From Candidatus Kapaibacterium sp. (lineage in GTDB: Bacteria; Bacteroidota; Ignavibacteria; Kapaibacteriales; UBA2268): 6,879 nt of DNA. How positions within the stretch are numbered: position 1 is the stretch's first letter; each line of letters opens with the position of its first letter. The stretch spans positions 1 to 6,879 of the forward strand of contig JAUQWR010000255.1 of assembly GCA_030835065.1 (NCBI GenBank). Reading direction: 5' to 3'. This document shows, piece by piece, positions 1 through 6,779 of this stretch. A program made the translations under genes and the position numbers. The notes beneath the pieces are model-generated. The model was not told where the DNA came from, ran no database searches, and saw only the letters and a program-made list of their open reading frames with translations.

Positions 1-2954
1 GTATTTGCGTTTGCTGGGTTGATTGCCCATATATTATTATTAACGATTACATTTGCTTCGTCTTTATCAGGGAAGAATACAATGCCTCTTGTAGGATCGT
101 TTAATGCTAATCTATCAACTTCAACTTTGATACCATATACGTCGTTAGCACCATTGATATTGCTAATTTCGTTACCGTCAAGTTTAATATTATCTGAAGC
201 ATAACCCCACATTTGATTGCGTTCGTCACCACCAACGATAATACCAGCAGCATCTGCACCGCAATTGCCAGCTACATTATAAATACGGTTGTTTCTTACA
301 CTTGTGTTTTCTTCGAAACCTAAGAAGATACCAGCTCTACCAACGTTGTAAATCTTATTGCCAACGATTTGGTTTTCATAGTTATAATATTGTTTGAAAC
401 CTGAGAATGCCTGGCTTTGATAAATCAATACGCCTGCACCCAAAGATACAACACCATAAGCTGTTCCGGAAATTTCGTTGTTTTGAATTAAGATATTATT
501 AGTATTGATTGTATCAATTCTATTTAGGTTGTTTTGTGATTTTGCTTCGTATGGAGGAATTGTACGCATTACAACACCTGCTGTAAACGAACGGCCTACT
601 GCATCATCAAAATCTGCATCATACAAGAATTGGTATAATGAAGGATTGAATGTATTGTTTGGTAATGTACATGTCCATGACGAATTTTGATTCAAACCAT
701 CTTGAATCAAGCAATTCTTAATTGTAATGTTTTTAGCTGATGACATATAAACAATAGCTCTACCAGCTTTGTTTGTTTTGATTGTCAACATAATTGCTTT
801 TTGAGCACCACCATCAAAAGTAATATAACCTTCTGAGTTAGCATATTTTTTCTTCAATGATGGCTGTACGTTATTTACAGTTGCATTTGCATTCATTGGC
901 TCAACAGCTTGACCAAACAACATACCAATACCAGTTCCTGTAGCTAAGTTAATTCTAACTCCACCACGAATAATTGAACGAGCGTTAGTAGGTTTGAATA
1001 CGATTTGGTTGTCTTTGTCAACACCAACGATTTTTGAACGGAAATCTAATGAAGGTTTTAATGTATTATTAATATCACCTACATTATATTCTGCGTCAGT
1101 CAATTCAAATGTTACTGGTCCGGAAATACCACGAAGATATAATACATCCAATGCTTCATCAAATGTATTAAAGTTACGTGGTTTGCCAGAATTTAAAGTA
1201 CCGATTGTATATGTACCTTTCAAAGCTTCAGTTACGTCGAAATAAACACAAACTTCATTGTTTGCTGTATTTGGATCGTTTGGATATTCAACAATTGCAC
1301 AAGCTTGATATCTGCCTGGTCCTGGTGGAATAAATGCATTCATCCACAAAATCTTTGTTGAATTATAAGTAATACCTGCTGGAATATCTTGAGCTATTTC
1401 AACATAATCATAAACAGGGCTTCCAGTTGCATCTTTGATAATCATTCTTACTGAAACGTTAGACATATCAGTAATACCATTATTTGAGAATTTTGCAAAA
1501 GGTCTTACCGGTCTACCAACATATAAGTTACCTAATGGAGCATAAATTTCATCAACCTGTGGTTCTTGATCGTATGCTACACGGAATTTATAATCTGATG
1601 GTGAACAGTTGTTTTCTGGTGATTCATCAGTTGCACTTTCTAAGTTTACACAGAACTGAACGTCGTAATCGCCAATAATATTTGTTACATAATTTGGAAA
1701 TTCAACTTCAATACCTTGGCCTGTTGTCAATGGTGTCAATGTATTGTTCCAGTTATATGTTCTTGTCCATACAACTGAACCATTTTTCTTAACAACAGCA
1801 GTAACATTGAATTTTGTTACAGGATTAAGACCAACGTTTTTCACATCGCATTTAATTGGAATTTGACCTGTAGCATATTTCTTTTCAGTATTAGCTTTTG
1901 GAGACCAAATCTTTGTAACAGCCATATCATTCAATAAAGCAATAATAAACTTTTGTGATTTTGTCTTTACATAGTTTGGATCTGCAGGAGTTCTCAAAGT
2001 AGCAACGATTTCGTATTCGCCACCGAGAATATTGTTTGTTAATAAATCAAGCTGACCATCATTATCAGGAGTTTGATTAGCTGCAGCATATTTTGCATGA
2101 GTAAAGTTATATCTAACAGCGTCACCAACTTGATTTAATGGAATATCAATTCTTTCATCGCTCAAAATGCCTTCTTCAGTTGCTGTATAAATTACATTTG
2201 AAGAAGGAAGTGGACCGCGAATTTCATAGCTCAATTGAATTGGGTTATGATTTGCTTTTCTTTTGAAAGTAATTGATGGATGATCGATACCTGTATATAT
2301 TGCATCTGTTTGAAGAATACGTCCTTCTGATGGAGTCATTGATACAATGTTTGGACCTGATTCAATATCAAATTGCATATTTGGTCTTACATAATTGTAA
2401 AAATATGTACCGGTATAATCGCAACCTGATGATGTTGATAAGTCAGTTTTATACTGTCTTACTTTAGCATTATCTGTTGTTCCATACACAAAGCAATCAG
2501 GATATGTATAAGCATTATTATCAAAGCAGAATTGAACTAATAAGTTTGAGCCAGTCCATTCGAATGGAGTCTGAAGTGTAAAAGTTATCCAACCAGTTTG
2601 ATTAATCGATAATGCACTTTGATAGACTGTTGTCCAGCCATCAAGAATAAATGCAGTAGCAGGAAAAGCATCAAATCCTGTGTTCTGCATTTTGATTGTG
2701 AAATTGTTCATTGGATAAGTATTGAAACTTGCTACGTTGAGTGCAATAGACTTTATCACACCGCCGCTTACGCCTAATGCTTGAAATTCTTGAGCTGTAT
2801 ATATCCATTGCGACCTATTATCCATATAATATGTCGAGAATGGACAATCGCTTGTAGAAGTACCATTACCAATTTGGTAAATCTCTGCCCGTGCACTTGC
2901 TACTCCCAAGACAAGAAGAAGCATTAAACTTAACTTCTTAAAATAGTTGTACAT
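1..2954 (-). CDS. Large secreted multidomain protein with CARDB-like modules and a right-handed parallel beta-helix (3' end outside window)
   Basis: The minus-strand frame is open from the ATG at 2954-2952 to the window edge: 984 codons with no stop, so the C-terminus is missing. Residues 1-23 form a signal peptide: a KK pair, a Leu-rich core and an A-R-A cleavage site before Glu24. Residues about 24-200 resemble the N-terminal beta domain of many Bacteroidota secreted proteins (an STSDCPFSTYYMDNRSQ segment, later MNNFTIKMQNT). After an unassigned stretch, two Ig-like CARDB-type modules follow at about 341-440 and 464-572, each ending in an Asn-rich turn such as ENNC or TANNEVC. A GTYTIG...GISGPVTFEL segment (about 573-632) typically precedes parallel beta-helices. 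Asn-rich rungs (NITIKNC, NILIQNNEIS, NQIVGNKIYN, VRNNRIYN, IKLDGNEIS) run from about 740 to the edge. Such proteins are usually exported by Sec and then the type IX system using a C-terminal sorting domain, which would lie outside the window. A surface adhesin, structural protein or polysaccharide-binding role is possible, but no catalytic site is visible. The ATG has only a weak AAGGG upstream. Confidence 0.9.
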   Translation of the reverse strand, partial: MYNYFKKLSLMLLLVLGVASARAEIYQIGNGTSTSDCPFSTYYMDNRSQWIYTAQEFQALGVSGGVIKSIALNVASFNTYPMNNFTIKMQNTGFDAFPATAFILDGWTTVYQSALSINQTGWITFTLQTPFEWTGSNLLVQFCFDNNAYTYPDCFVYGTTDNAKVRQYKTDLSTSSGCDYTGTYFYNYVRPNMQFDIESGPNIVSMTPSEGRILQTDAIYTGIDHPSITFKRKANHNPIQLSYEIRGPLPSSNVIYTATEEGILSDERIDIPLNQVGDAVRYNFTHAKYAAANQTPDNDGQLDLLTNNILGGEYEIVATLRTPADPNYVKTKSQKFIIALLNDMAVTKIWSPKANTEKKYATGQIPIKCDVKNVGLNPVTKFNVTAVVKKNGSVVWTRTYNWNNTLTPLTTGQGIEVEFPNYVTNIIGDYDVQFCVNLESATDESPENNCSPSDYKFRVAYDQEPQVDEIYAPLGNLYVGRPVRPFAKFSNNGITDMSNVSVRMIIKDATGSPVYDYVEIAQDIPAGITYNSTKILWMNAFIPPGPGRYQACAIVEYPNDPNTANNEVCVYFDVTEALKGTYTIGTLNSGKPRNFNTFDEALDVLYLRGISGPVTFELTDAEYNVGDINNTLKPSLDFRSKIVGVDKDNQIVFKPTNARSIIRGGVRINLATGTGIGMLFGQAVEPMNANATVNNVQPSLKKKYANSEGYITFDGGAQKAIMLTIKTNKAGRAIVYMSSAKNITIKNCLIQDGLNQNSSWTCTLPNNTFNPSLYQFLYDADFDDAVGRSFTAGVVMRTIPPYEAKSQNNLNRIDTINTNNILIQNNEISGTAYGVVSLGAGVLIYQSQAFSGFKQYYNYENQIVGNKIYNVGRAGIFLGFEENTSVRNNRIYNVAGNCGADAAGIIVGGDERNQMWGYASDNIKLDGNEISNINGANDVYGIKVEVDRLALNDPTRGIVFFPDKDEANVIVNNNIWAINPANAN

Positions 2955-3163
2955 AAATAGACCCTTTTGTTTATTACAAAAAACAATTTTTTTTTCAATC
3001 AAATTTTGTACGAAATTAGCACCATAATTTACTAAAATATAACAAAATAAACTAAATTAATTTATCCACTATATTCTCAATAATTTCTATGCCATAAATT
3101 TAGAAATAATAACACAATTTTTTAAATTAAGTTTCAATTTTGTTAAAAAAATTTTTATCTTTT
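2955..3163. other. Divergent AT-rich spacer between the secreted-protein gene and rluE
   Basis: About 209 bases separate the two divergent starts, so both promoters should lie here. No good match to the Bacteroidota promoter pattern (TTG, about 19 bases, TAnnTTTG) was found in either direction. The nearest minus-strand candidate is TAATTTCG (3011-3018), with one mismatch but no properly spaced TTG. A nine-base T run lies at 2987-2995. A weak inverted repeat (ATTTCTA at 3083-3089, TAGAAAT at 3101-3107) has an 11-base loop. No coding sequence is supported, although an in-frame TTG at 3140 could extend rluE by eight residues. Confidence 0.6.
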
Positions 3164-3760
3164 ATGAAATCGCTCTATTTTATTATTTATAAACCATTTA
3201 GCGTAATGTCTTCATTCAGCTCTCCAGATGACAAGAAAAATTTATCCGATTTATTTTCTCTTCCGAAAGATATATATCCAGTCGGAAGACTTGATTTTGA
3301 TTCCGAAGGCTTGCTAATTTTAACCAATGATAAAAATATCAATCACTTACTACTTAATCCTATCAATAGACATAAACGTAAATATCTGGTACAAATTGAA
3401 GGTGATATTCAATTTTCTGATTTACAAAAATTTGAAGCCGGATTAGATATCAATCTTTCAGGTCAAATCTATCATACACTACCAGCTAAAGCCCGATTGA
3501 TTGACGAACCTTCTATCCCTAAGAGAATTCCTCCAATTAGATTCAGACAAAATATTCCTACGAAATGGATCGAACTCGAGCTTTGCGAAGGAAAAAACAG
3601 GCAAGTCAGAAAAATGACTGCAAAAGTCGGATTCCCGACCTTGCGTCTAGTTAGATATTCGATTGAAGATATTAGTATCGATGGGCTTAGTTCTGGTGAA
3701 ATAAGACAAATATCGCGTAATACAATTTATAAAAAATTAAACCTGAACAATTACATTTAA
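3164..3760 (+). CDS. rluE: 23S rRNA pseudouridine synthase, RluE type (RsuA/RluB/E/F family)
   Basis: This 198-residue protein isomerises a uridine to pseudouridine in 23S rRNA; E. coli RluE acts on U2457 near the peptidyl-transferase centre. The catalytic loop GRLDFDSEGLL is at residues 41-51, with Asp44 as the nucleophile, followed by LTND. The family C-terminal block EGKNRQVRKMTAKVGFPTL is at 142-160, with LRLVRYSI to 167. The PPIRFRQNIPTKW segment (123-135) matches RluE rather than RluB, RluF or RsuA. There is no N-terminal S4 domain, and the chain starts almost at once with the YKPFSV strand, as in RluE. I chose the ATG at 3164. A TTG at 3140 is also open and would add eight mostly hydrophobic and basic residues, but it is less likely because the ATG start already gives the full fold. 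No Shine-Dalgarno is seen, only an A/T-rich leader. The gene stands alone on its strand and ends directly against the convergent CoA-binding gene. Confidence 0.9.
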   Translation: MKSLYFIIYKPFSVMSSFSSPDDKKNLSDLFSLPKDIYPVGRLDFDSEGLLILTNDKNINHLLLNPINRHKRKYLVQIEGDIQFSDLQKFEAGLDINLSGQIYHTLPAKARLIDEPSIPKRIPPIRFRQNIPTKWIELELCEGKNRQVRKMTAKVGFPTLRLVRYSIEDISIDGLSSGEIRQISRNTIYKKLNLNNYI

Positions 3761-4216
3761 TTAATATTTTTCTTTACTAAAAATATTATGTATTGTTTGA
3801 TGAAGTTTATGTATTCCTTTACCATTTATATACATTAACGGACATGGACCAGCGATCAACTCGATTTTTTTTTCTGATTTCAACTTGTTGAATTCTTCAA
3901 TTTCTTCGTTTGTTTTGAGTTTTTTACTAAGCCATACACTTTTGATTTTATTTGAGCTAACATTGCTCAAGGCATTAATCGTATTTGAATTATTTGTTGC
4001 TGAGATAATTAGCTCTACATCTTCGGGCAAATCATCAATATTTGCATATACATCTCTATCACCAATTTTCTTAATTCTTGGATTGATAGGATATACCTTA
4101 TACCCAATTTTTTCAAATTCGTTCAACAAAGTATTGCCCCATCTCTCTTTCTTATCTGAAGCTCCTAATAGTGCAATTTTCTTTGTTTTTAAATATGCAT
4201 CAATAGACTTTTTCAT
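3761..4216 (-). CDS. Small CoA-binding domain protein (CoA_binding_2, YccU-like)
   Basis: A 151-residue cytoplasmic protein made of a single Rossmann-type CoA-binding domain, the usual size for stand-alone members. An N-terminal strand KIALLGAS (13-20) leads into a loop with RWGN (25-28). It is followed by YKVYPINP (39-46), the common GYxVxPVNP motif, then DDLPEDVELIISA (61-73). The C-terminal AGPCPLMYI (122-130) and GIHKLHQTIH (134-143) correspond to the G-x-C-x-L-M and GFHxxHRW blocks of the family. The domain is related to the N-terminal part of succinyl-CoA synthetase alpha and of acetyl-CoA synthetase (ADP-forming), but lacks the catalytic domains. The precise role of stand-alone members is poorly known; ligand sensing or acyl-CoA metabolism is inference. 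The start is supported by AGGAGA five bases upstream of the ATG. The gene lies downstream of the helicase on the same strand but behind a strong terminator, so it probably has its own promoter. Confidence 0.88.
   Translation of the reverse strand: MKKSIDAYLKTKKIALLGASDKKERWGNTLLNEFEKIGYKVYPINPRIKKIGDRDVYANIDDLPEDVELIISATNNSNTINALSNVSSNKIKSVWLSKKLKTNEEIEEFNKLKSEKKIELIAGPCPLMYINGKGIHKLHQTIHNIFSKEKY
3762..3788. repeat. AT-only inverted repeat at the junction of two convergent genes
   Basis: TAATATTTTT (3762-3771) and AAAAATATTA (3779-3788) form a perfect 10-base inverted repeat with a seven-base loop (3772-3778). It overlaps the stop and last codons of the CoA-binding gene and begins two bases after the stop of rluE. 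In either direction the distal arm carries a run of five T or A. It could act as a weak bidirectional transcript end, but the stem has no G-C pair and the arms may only reflect AT-rich coding sequence, so terminator function is uncertain. Confidence 0.35.
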
Positions 4217-4221
4217 ACTTA

Positions 4222-4239
4222 TCTCCTATACTTTCTCCT
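4222..4239 (-). promoter_or_regulatory. Tandem Shine-Dalgarno sequences before the CoA-binding gene
   Basis: Read on the minus strand, AGGAGA occurs twice, at 4239-4234 and 4227-4222. The copies are exactly 12 bases apart and each is preceded by T. The proximal copy is five bases from the ATG at 4216, ideal for translation initiation, and decides this start. No ATG follows the distal copy at a useful distance except the same gene's own start. The strong match stands out because other genes in this window lack a clear Shine-Dalgarno. Confidence 0.65.
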
Positions 4240-4267
4240 AAAATAAGAATTTTAAAAGATATTACAA
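4238..4267 (-). promoter_or_regulatory. Candidate Bacteroidota-type promoter for the CoA-binding gene
   Basis: On the minus strand, TTG (4267-4265) is followed after exactly 19 bases by TATTTTAG (4245-4238). This is one mismatch from the Bacteroidota -7 element TAnnTTTG at its usual distance from the -33 TTG. Transcription would begin near 4232, leaving a leader of about 16 bases that keeps the proximal ribosome binding site. Its position just downstream of the helicase terminator fits independent transcription. The region is very AT-rich, so chance matches are expected. Confidence 0.3.
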
Positions 4268-4274
4268 TAAATAT

Positions 4275-4313
4275 AAAAAAACAGCCCAATCATTTTGAGA
4301 TTGAGCTGTTTTA
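4275..4313 (-). terminator. Rho-independent terminator of the DEAD-box helicase gene
   Basis: The arms at 4281-4291 and 4299-4309 form an 11-pair stem around a seven-base loop (4292-4298), extended by three A-T pairs. In the minus-strand transcript the only non-Watson-Crick position is a U-G wobble and the stem is followed by six further U (4280-4275). In the plus direction the same position is an A-C mismatch. This orients the terminator to the minus strand. It begins about 15 bases after the helicase stop codon and separates the helicase from the CoA-binding gene downstream. Confidence 0.88.
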
Positions 4314-4327
4314 ATTTTCAATTATTC

Positions 4328-6106
4328 TTAGTATTTACTACGTTTCTTCTTATCTCTTGATTGAGGCTTATCGGAGCTGCGTCTGGATTTTTCAGTAAAA
4401 CTATCTTCCTGATATCTACCTTTCTTGGGAGCAAATTTGTCGGAAGACGCAAATTTATCATTTGATCTGGAAAATCTTTCTGATCTTGGTGCAGGCTTTG
4501 CATGTTGCACTGTTATACGAGTTTTTCCAAGATAAACTTCATCAAATGATTGAACTATCAGTTGTTCCCATTTTTCTTCAACTTCGAAAAACGAAAAGTT
4601 ATTCAAAATTTCGATTTTACCTAATTCCACATTTCTTGTTTCTGTTACTTCATTTATAAATCTAATCAAATCGGCAGTTTTAATATTTAATTTGGTACCG
4701 ATATTAATATGGAATCTAACATAACGGCGACCTGCACCTTTTTTGGATTTGATTTCAGGCAAATCATGCGAAGCTACATTTATATCTGCAGCATTGCGGT
4801 AGTATTCCAAATAAGTATTAAATTCTACAGAAACAAATCTCTTTAATATTTCCATCTTATCTAGATGAGCCAATTTCTGGCTAATAAATGGCATATATGG
4901 TTCGATTTGTGTGTCATCAATGTCAATATTTTCTACTTTATCGATCATATTGAACAATCTTTTTTCGCAAATATCTTTGCCAGAAGGAACTAATTTCTTT
5001 ACAAACTTCTTACCAATTAGTTTTTCAAGTTCTTTGATACGTCTGCCATCGCGGCTGTGAGTAATGATAATAGAAACACCTTCTTTGCCGGCACGACCAG
5101 TACGGCCGGAGCGATGAATATATAATTCAGGATCATCCGGAAGATTATAATTCAATACGTGAGTCAAATCACTAACGTCGATGCCACGAGCAGCTACGTC
5201 TGTAGCAACAAGTAATTGTAATTGTTGATTTCTGAATCTCGACATTACTGTATCTCTTTGAGCTTGCGACAAATCGCCATGCAAAGCATCAGCATTATAT
5301 CCATCTTCGATCAATTTAGCTGCAACATCTTTTGTTTCTTCGCGAGTACGGCAAAATACTATTCCATATATATCAGGATTAATATCAGCTAATCTTTTTA
5401 ATGCTGTATATCTATCAGAAGCTTTCACCATGTAATAATGGTGAAGAACGTTTTCAGCACCTGCATTTTTCTTTCCAGAAGAAATTTCTATAGGATCGCT
5501 CATATAATTTTCAGCAATTTGCTTTACACCTTCTGGCATTGTTGCAGAAAATAGCAAAGTCTGTTTGTCTTCAGGAGTATTTTCCAAAATTGCATCCAAA
5601 TCTTCGCGGAATCCCATATTAAGCATTTCATCAGCTTCGTCTAAGACTACCCATTGAATACTCTTTACGTTGAGAGCTTTACGCTTAATCAAATCTAATG
5701 TTCTGCCTGGAGTACCAACAACAATATGAGTCTGTGATTTTAATAATCTAATTTGAGTATCAATACTGGCTCCACCATATACAGATACTACTTTCAAACC
5801 ATCGATATATTTGCTGTAGCTCACCAAATCATTTGATATTTGCAGACATAATTCACGGGTCGGGCAGAGTATCATAGCTTGAATATTCTTAGAATTTAAG
5901 TTGATTTGTTGAAGTATAGGTAGTCCAAATCCGGCAGTTTTGCCAGTTCCAGTTTGTGCTAATCCAATTAGATCTCTGGTAGAGCTAATTATTGCAGGGA
6001 TAGTTAATTCTTGAATTGGGGTAGGGCTGACAAAACCCAACTCCCCTATTGCCTTTAGTATCTCTTTACTAAGGCTGAGGTCGATAAATGTTTTCATAAA
6101 GTCCAT
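4328..6106 (-). CDS. deaD: DEAD-box ATP-dependent RNA helicase with DbpA-type RNA-binding domain (DeaD/CsdA-like)
   Basis: A 592-residue cytoplasmic helicase that unwinds short RNA duplexes using ATP; relatives work in ribosome assembly, cold adaptation and mRNA turnover. All core motifs are intact: Q motif (PTPIQ, Gln32), Walker A AQTGTGKT (50-57), PTREL (82-86), GG (111-112), TPGR (132-135), DEAD (156-159), SAT (187-189), VFCRT (250-254), ATDVAARGID (301-310) and HRSGRTGR (331-338). A linker then leads to a DbpA-like RNA-binding domain at about 458-537 (RRYVRFHINIG through ITVQHAK). From about 538 to the end is a disordered tail rich in Lys, Arg, Ser and Asp that ends DKKKRSKY. DeaD/CsdA is the best name, but DbpA or CshA-like functions cannot be excluded. 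An alternative ATG three codons downstream (6097-6095) would give nearly the same protein: GGAG is only three bases before the first ATG and 12 before the second, so the exact start is uncertain. The gene has its own terminator and a leader hairpin. Confidence 0.95.
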   Translation of the reverse strand: MDFMKTFIDLSLSKEILKAIGELGFVSPTPIQELTIPAIISSTRDLIGLAQTGTGKTAGFGLPILQQINLNSKNIQAMILCPTRELCLQISNDLVSYSKYIDGLKVVSVYGGASIDTQIRLLKSQTHIVVGTPGRTLDLIKRKALNVKSIQWVVLDEADEMLNMGFREDLDAILENTPEDKQTLLFSATMPEGVKQIAENYMSDPIEISSGKKNAGAENVLHHYYMVKASDRYTALKRLADINPDIYGIVFCRTREETKDVAAKLIEDGYNADALHGDLSQAQRDTVMSRFRNQQLQLLVATDVAARGIDVSDLTHVLNYNLPDDPELYIHRSGRTGRAGKEGVSIIITHSRDGRRIKELEKLIGKKFVKKLVPSGKDICEKRLFNMIDKVENIDIDDTQIEPYMPFISQKLAHLDKMEILKRFVSVEFNTYLEYYRNAADINVASHDLPEIKSKKGAGRRYVRFHINIGTKLNIKTADLIRFINEVTETRNVELGKIEILNNFSFFEVEEKWEQLIVQSFDEVYLGKTRITVQHAKPAPRSERFSRSNDKFASSDKFAPKKGRYQEDSFTEKSRRSSDKPQSRDKKKRSKY

Positions 6107-6109
6107 TCA

Positions 6110-6144
6110 CTCCGGTCCCGAAAACTCATTTTAGTTTTCCCGGA
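6110..6144 (-). promoter_or_regulatory. Leader hairpin overlapping the helicase ribosome binding site
   Basis: In the minus-strand transcript, TCCGG (6144-6140) and GAAAACT (6139-6133) pair perfectly with AGTTTTC (6126-6120) and CCGGA (6115-6111). The loop is six bases, and a one-sided four-base bulge GGGA (6119-6116) separates the two stem parts. The putative Shine-Dalgarno GGAG (6113-6110) has three of its four bases in the outer stem. The stem has no T run after it in either direction, so it is not a terminator. Control of ribosome access by structure, temperature, or the helicase itself is inference from this arrangement. Confidence 0.55.
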
Positions 6145-6390
6145 TATTATATTATATATATAAAGTGCGAAAGGACTAAATTAGACAGCAAACAGCCAAG
6201 AATAACTCGAAATGAATCCCTTAACACTTTTCAAAATCGAATAGCTACAAATTTACGAATTTTTAATTAATTATCCTAAGTATAAATGAATTATATCTTA
6301 GAATTTTTTTTAAGTATGTATTTCTACAATATGTAATATATTTTTTTCGTTTTAACTAAAAAATGAACTCCCAAAATTTTTCGGTGTTAG
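6145..6390. other. AT-rich divergent spacer between the helicase and the cytochrome lipoprotein
   Basis: About 246 bases without a supported gene. It holds an alternating TA tract at 6145-6162 next to the helicase leader hairpin. An imperfect inverted repeat (CTAAG-TATAA at 6276-6285, TTATA-T-CTTAG at 6291-6301) is followed by a T run at 6304-6311. That resembles a plus-strand terminator, but no plus-strand gene ends upstream of it. Promoters for both divergent genes are expected here. I found no clear promoter for the plus-strand lipoprotein gene. Confidence 0.5.
6248..6255 (-). promoter_or_regulatory. Possible -7 promoter element for the helicase
   Basis: On the minus strand TAAATTTG is an exact match to the Bacteroidota -7 pattern TAnnTTTG. 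The expected upstream TTG is only approximated by TTA 21 bases away. If used, the helicase messenger would carry a leader of roughly 135 bases containing the start-site hairpin. AT-rich sequence makes chance matches likely. Confidence 0.22.
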
Positions 6391-6768
6391 ATGACAAAAA
6401 TATTTTTTAAAATTATTGGACTATCGGCTTTTGTTTTTCTTTTAGCTTCTTGTACTCATTCAGTTGATAATCCAGAAAATATTCAGACAGTATGTTTCGA
6501 AAAAGACGTTTTACCAATATTCCAAACAAACTGTGCTTTGTCTGGTTGTCATTCCTCTTCGTCTGCCGAAGAAGGAATTGTGCTAGATTCATACCAAAAT
6601 ATAATTAAACATGTAAAACCCAATTCTGCAAAAGATAGTCCTGTATATGAGGCAATTACTGATTCTTGGGGTGAAATAATGCCTCCTAATGGACCGCTAA
6701 GCAAAGAAAATAGAACTGCTATATTTCTTTGGATTGAACAGGGTGCAAAAAATAATTCTTGTAAATAA
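6391..6768 (+). CDS. Putative c-type cytochrome lipoprotein with a CX4CH haem motif
   Basis: A 125-residue lipoprotein. A short charged N-terminus and hydrophobic segment end in the lipobox LASC, with Cys21 as the lipidated residue, so the mature protein is anchored in the envelope. The mature part matches small cytochrome-like lipoproteins of Bacteroidota: CFEKDVLPIFQTNC leads to a putative haem attachment site C48-A-L-S-G-C53-H54 (CX4CH rather than the usual CXXCH). MPPNGPLS (97-104) supplies Met97 as a possible distal haem ligand, and LWIEQGAKNN (113-122) is the usual C-terminal helix. Cys35 and Cys124 remain and could form a disulfide. Electron transfer in the periplasm is the expected role, but haem binding is inferred from the motif only. 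An in-frame TAG sits immediately before the ATG, so translation cannot begin upstream. There is no recognisable Shine-Dalgarno. The gene ends in tandem TAA TAG and is followed after 11 bases by a second lipoprotein gene, indicating an operon. Confidence 0.82.
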   Translation: MTKIFFKIIGLSAFVFLLASCTHSVDNPENIQTVCFEKDVLPIFQTNCALSGCHSSSSAEEGIVLDSYQNIIKHVKPNSAKDSPVYEAITDSWGEIMPPNGPLSKENRTAIFLWIEQGAKNNSCK

Positions 6769-6779
6769 TAGGATTTGTT

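Noticed and set aside
19..2467. Several plus-strand ORFs of 61-83 codons opposite the large secreted-protein gene
   Set aside because: They are antisense shadows of one uninterrupted 984-codon minus-strand frame with clear domains. Their translations show no family features.
2987..2995. Nine-base T run in the leader of the secreted protein gene, a possible phase-variation tract
   Set aside because: It is outside the coding region, not placed between recognisable promoter elements, and homopolymer runs of this length are common in such AT-rich spacers.
3140..3163. TTG start for rluE eight codons upstream of the ATG
   Set aside because: No ribosome binding site supports it, and the ATG at 3164 already gives a complete RluE fold starting just before the first core strand.
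3885..4241. A 118-codon hydrophobic plus-strand ORF opposite the CoA-binding gene
   Set aside because: It is antisense to a gene with conserved family motifs and a strong ribosome binding site. Its hydrophobic composition is what antisense reading of a Lys/Glu/Asn-rich AT-rich gene gives.
6276..6311. Imperfect AT-rich hairpin followed by a T run on the plus strand, resembling a terminator
   Set aside because: No plus-strand gene lies upstream (the helicase reads the other way), the stem has a bulge and only two G-C pairs, and the whole spacer is AT-rich.
6363..6410. A 15-codon ORF overlapping the start of the cytochrome lipoprotein in another frame
   Set aside because: It has no ribosome binding site or recognisable composition, and an ORF this short is expected by chance in AT-rich DNA. 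A leader-peptide role cannot be supported.
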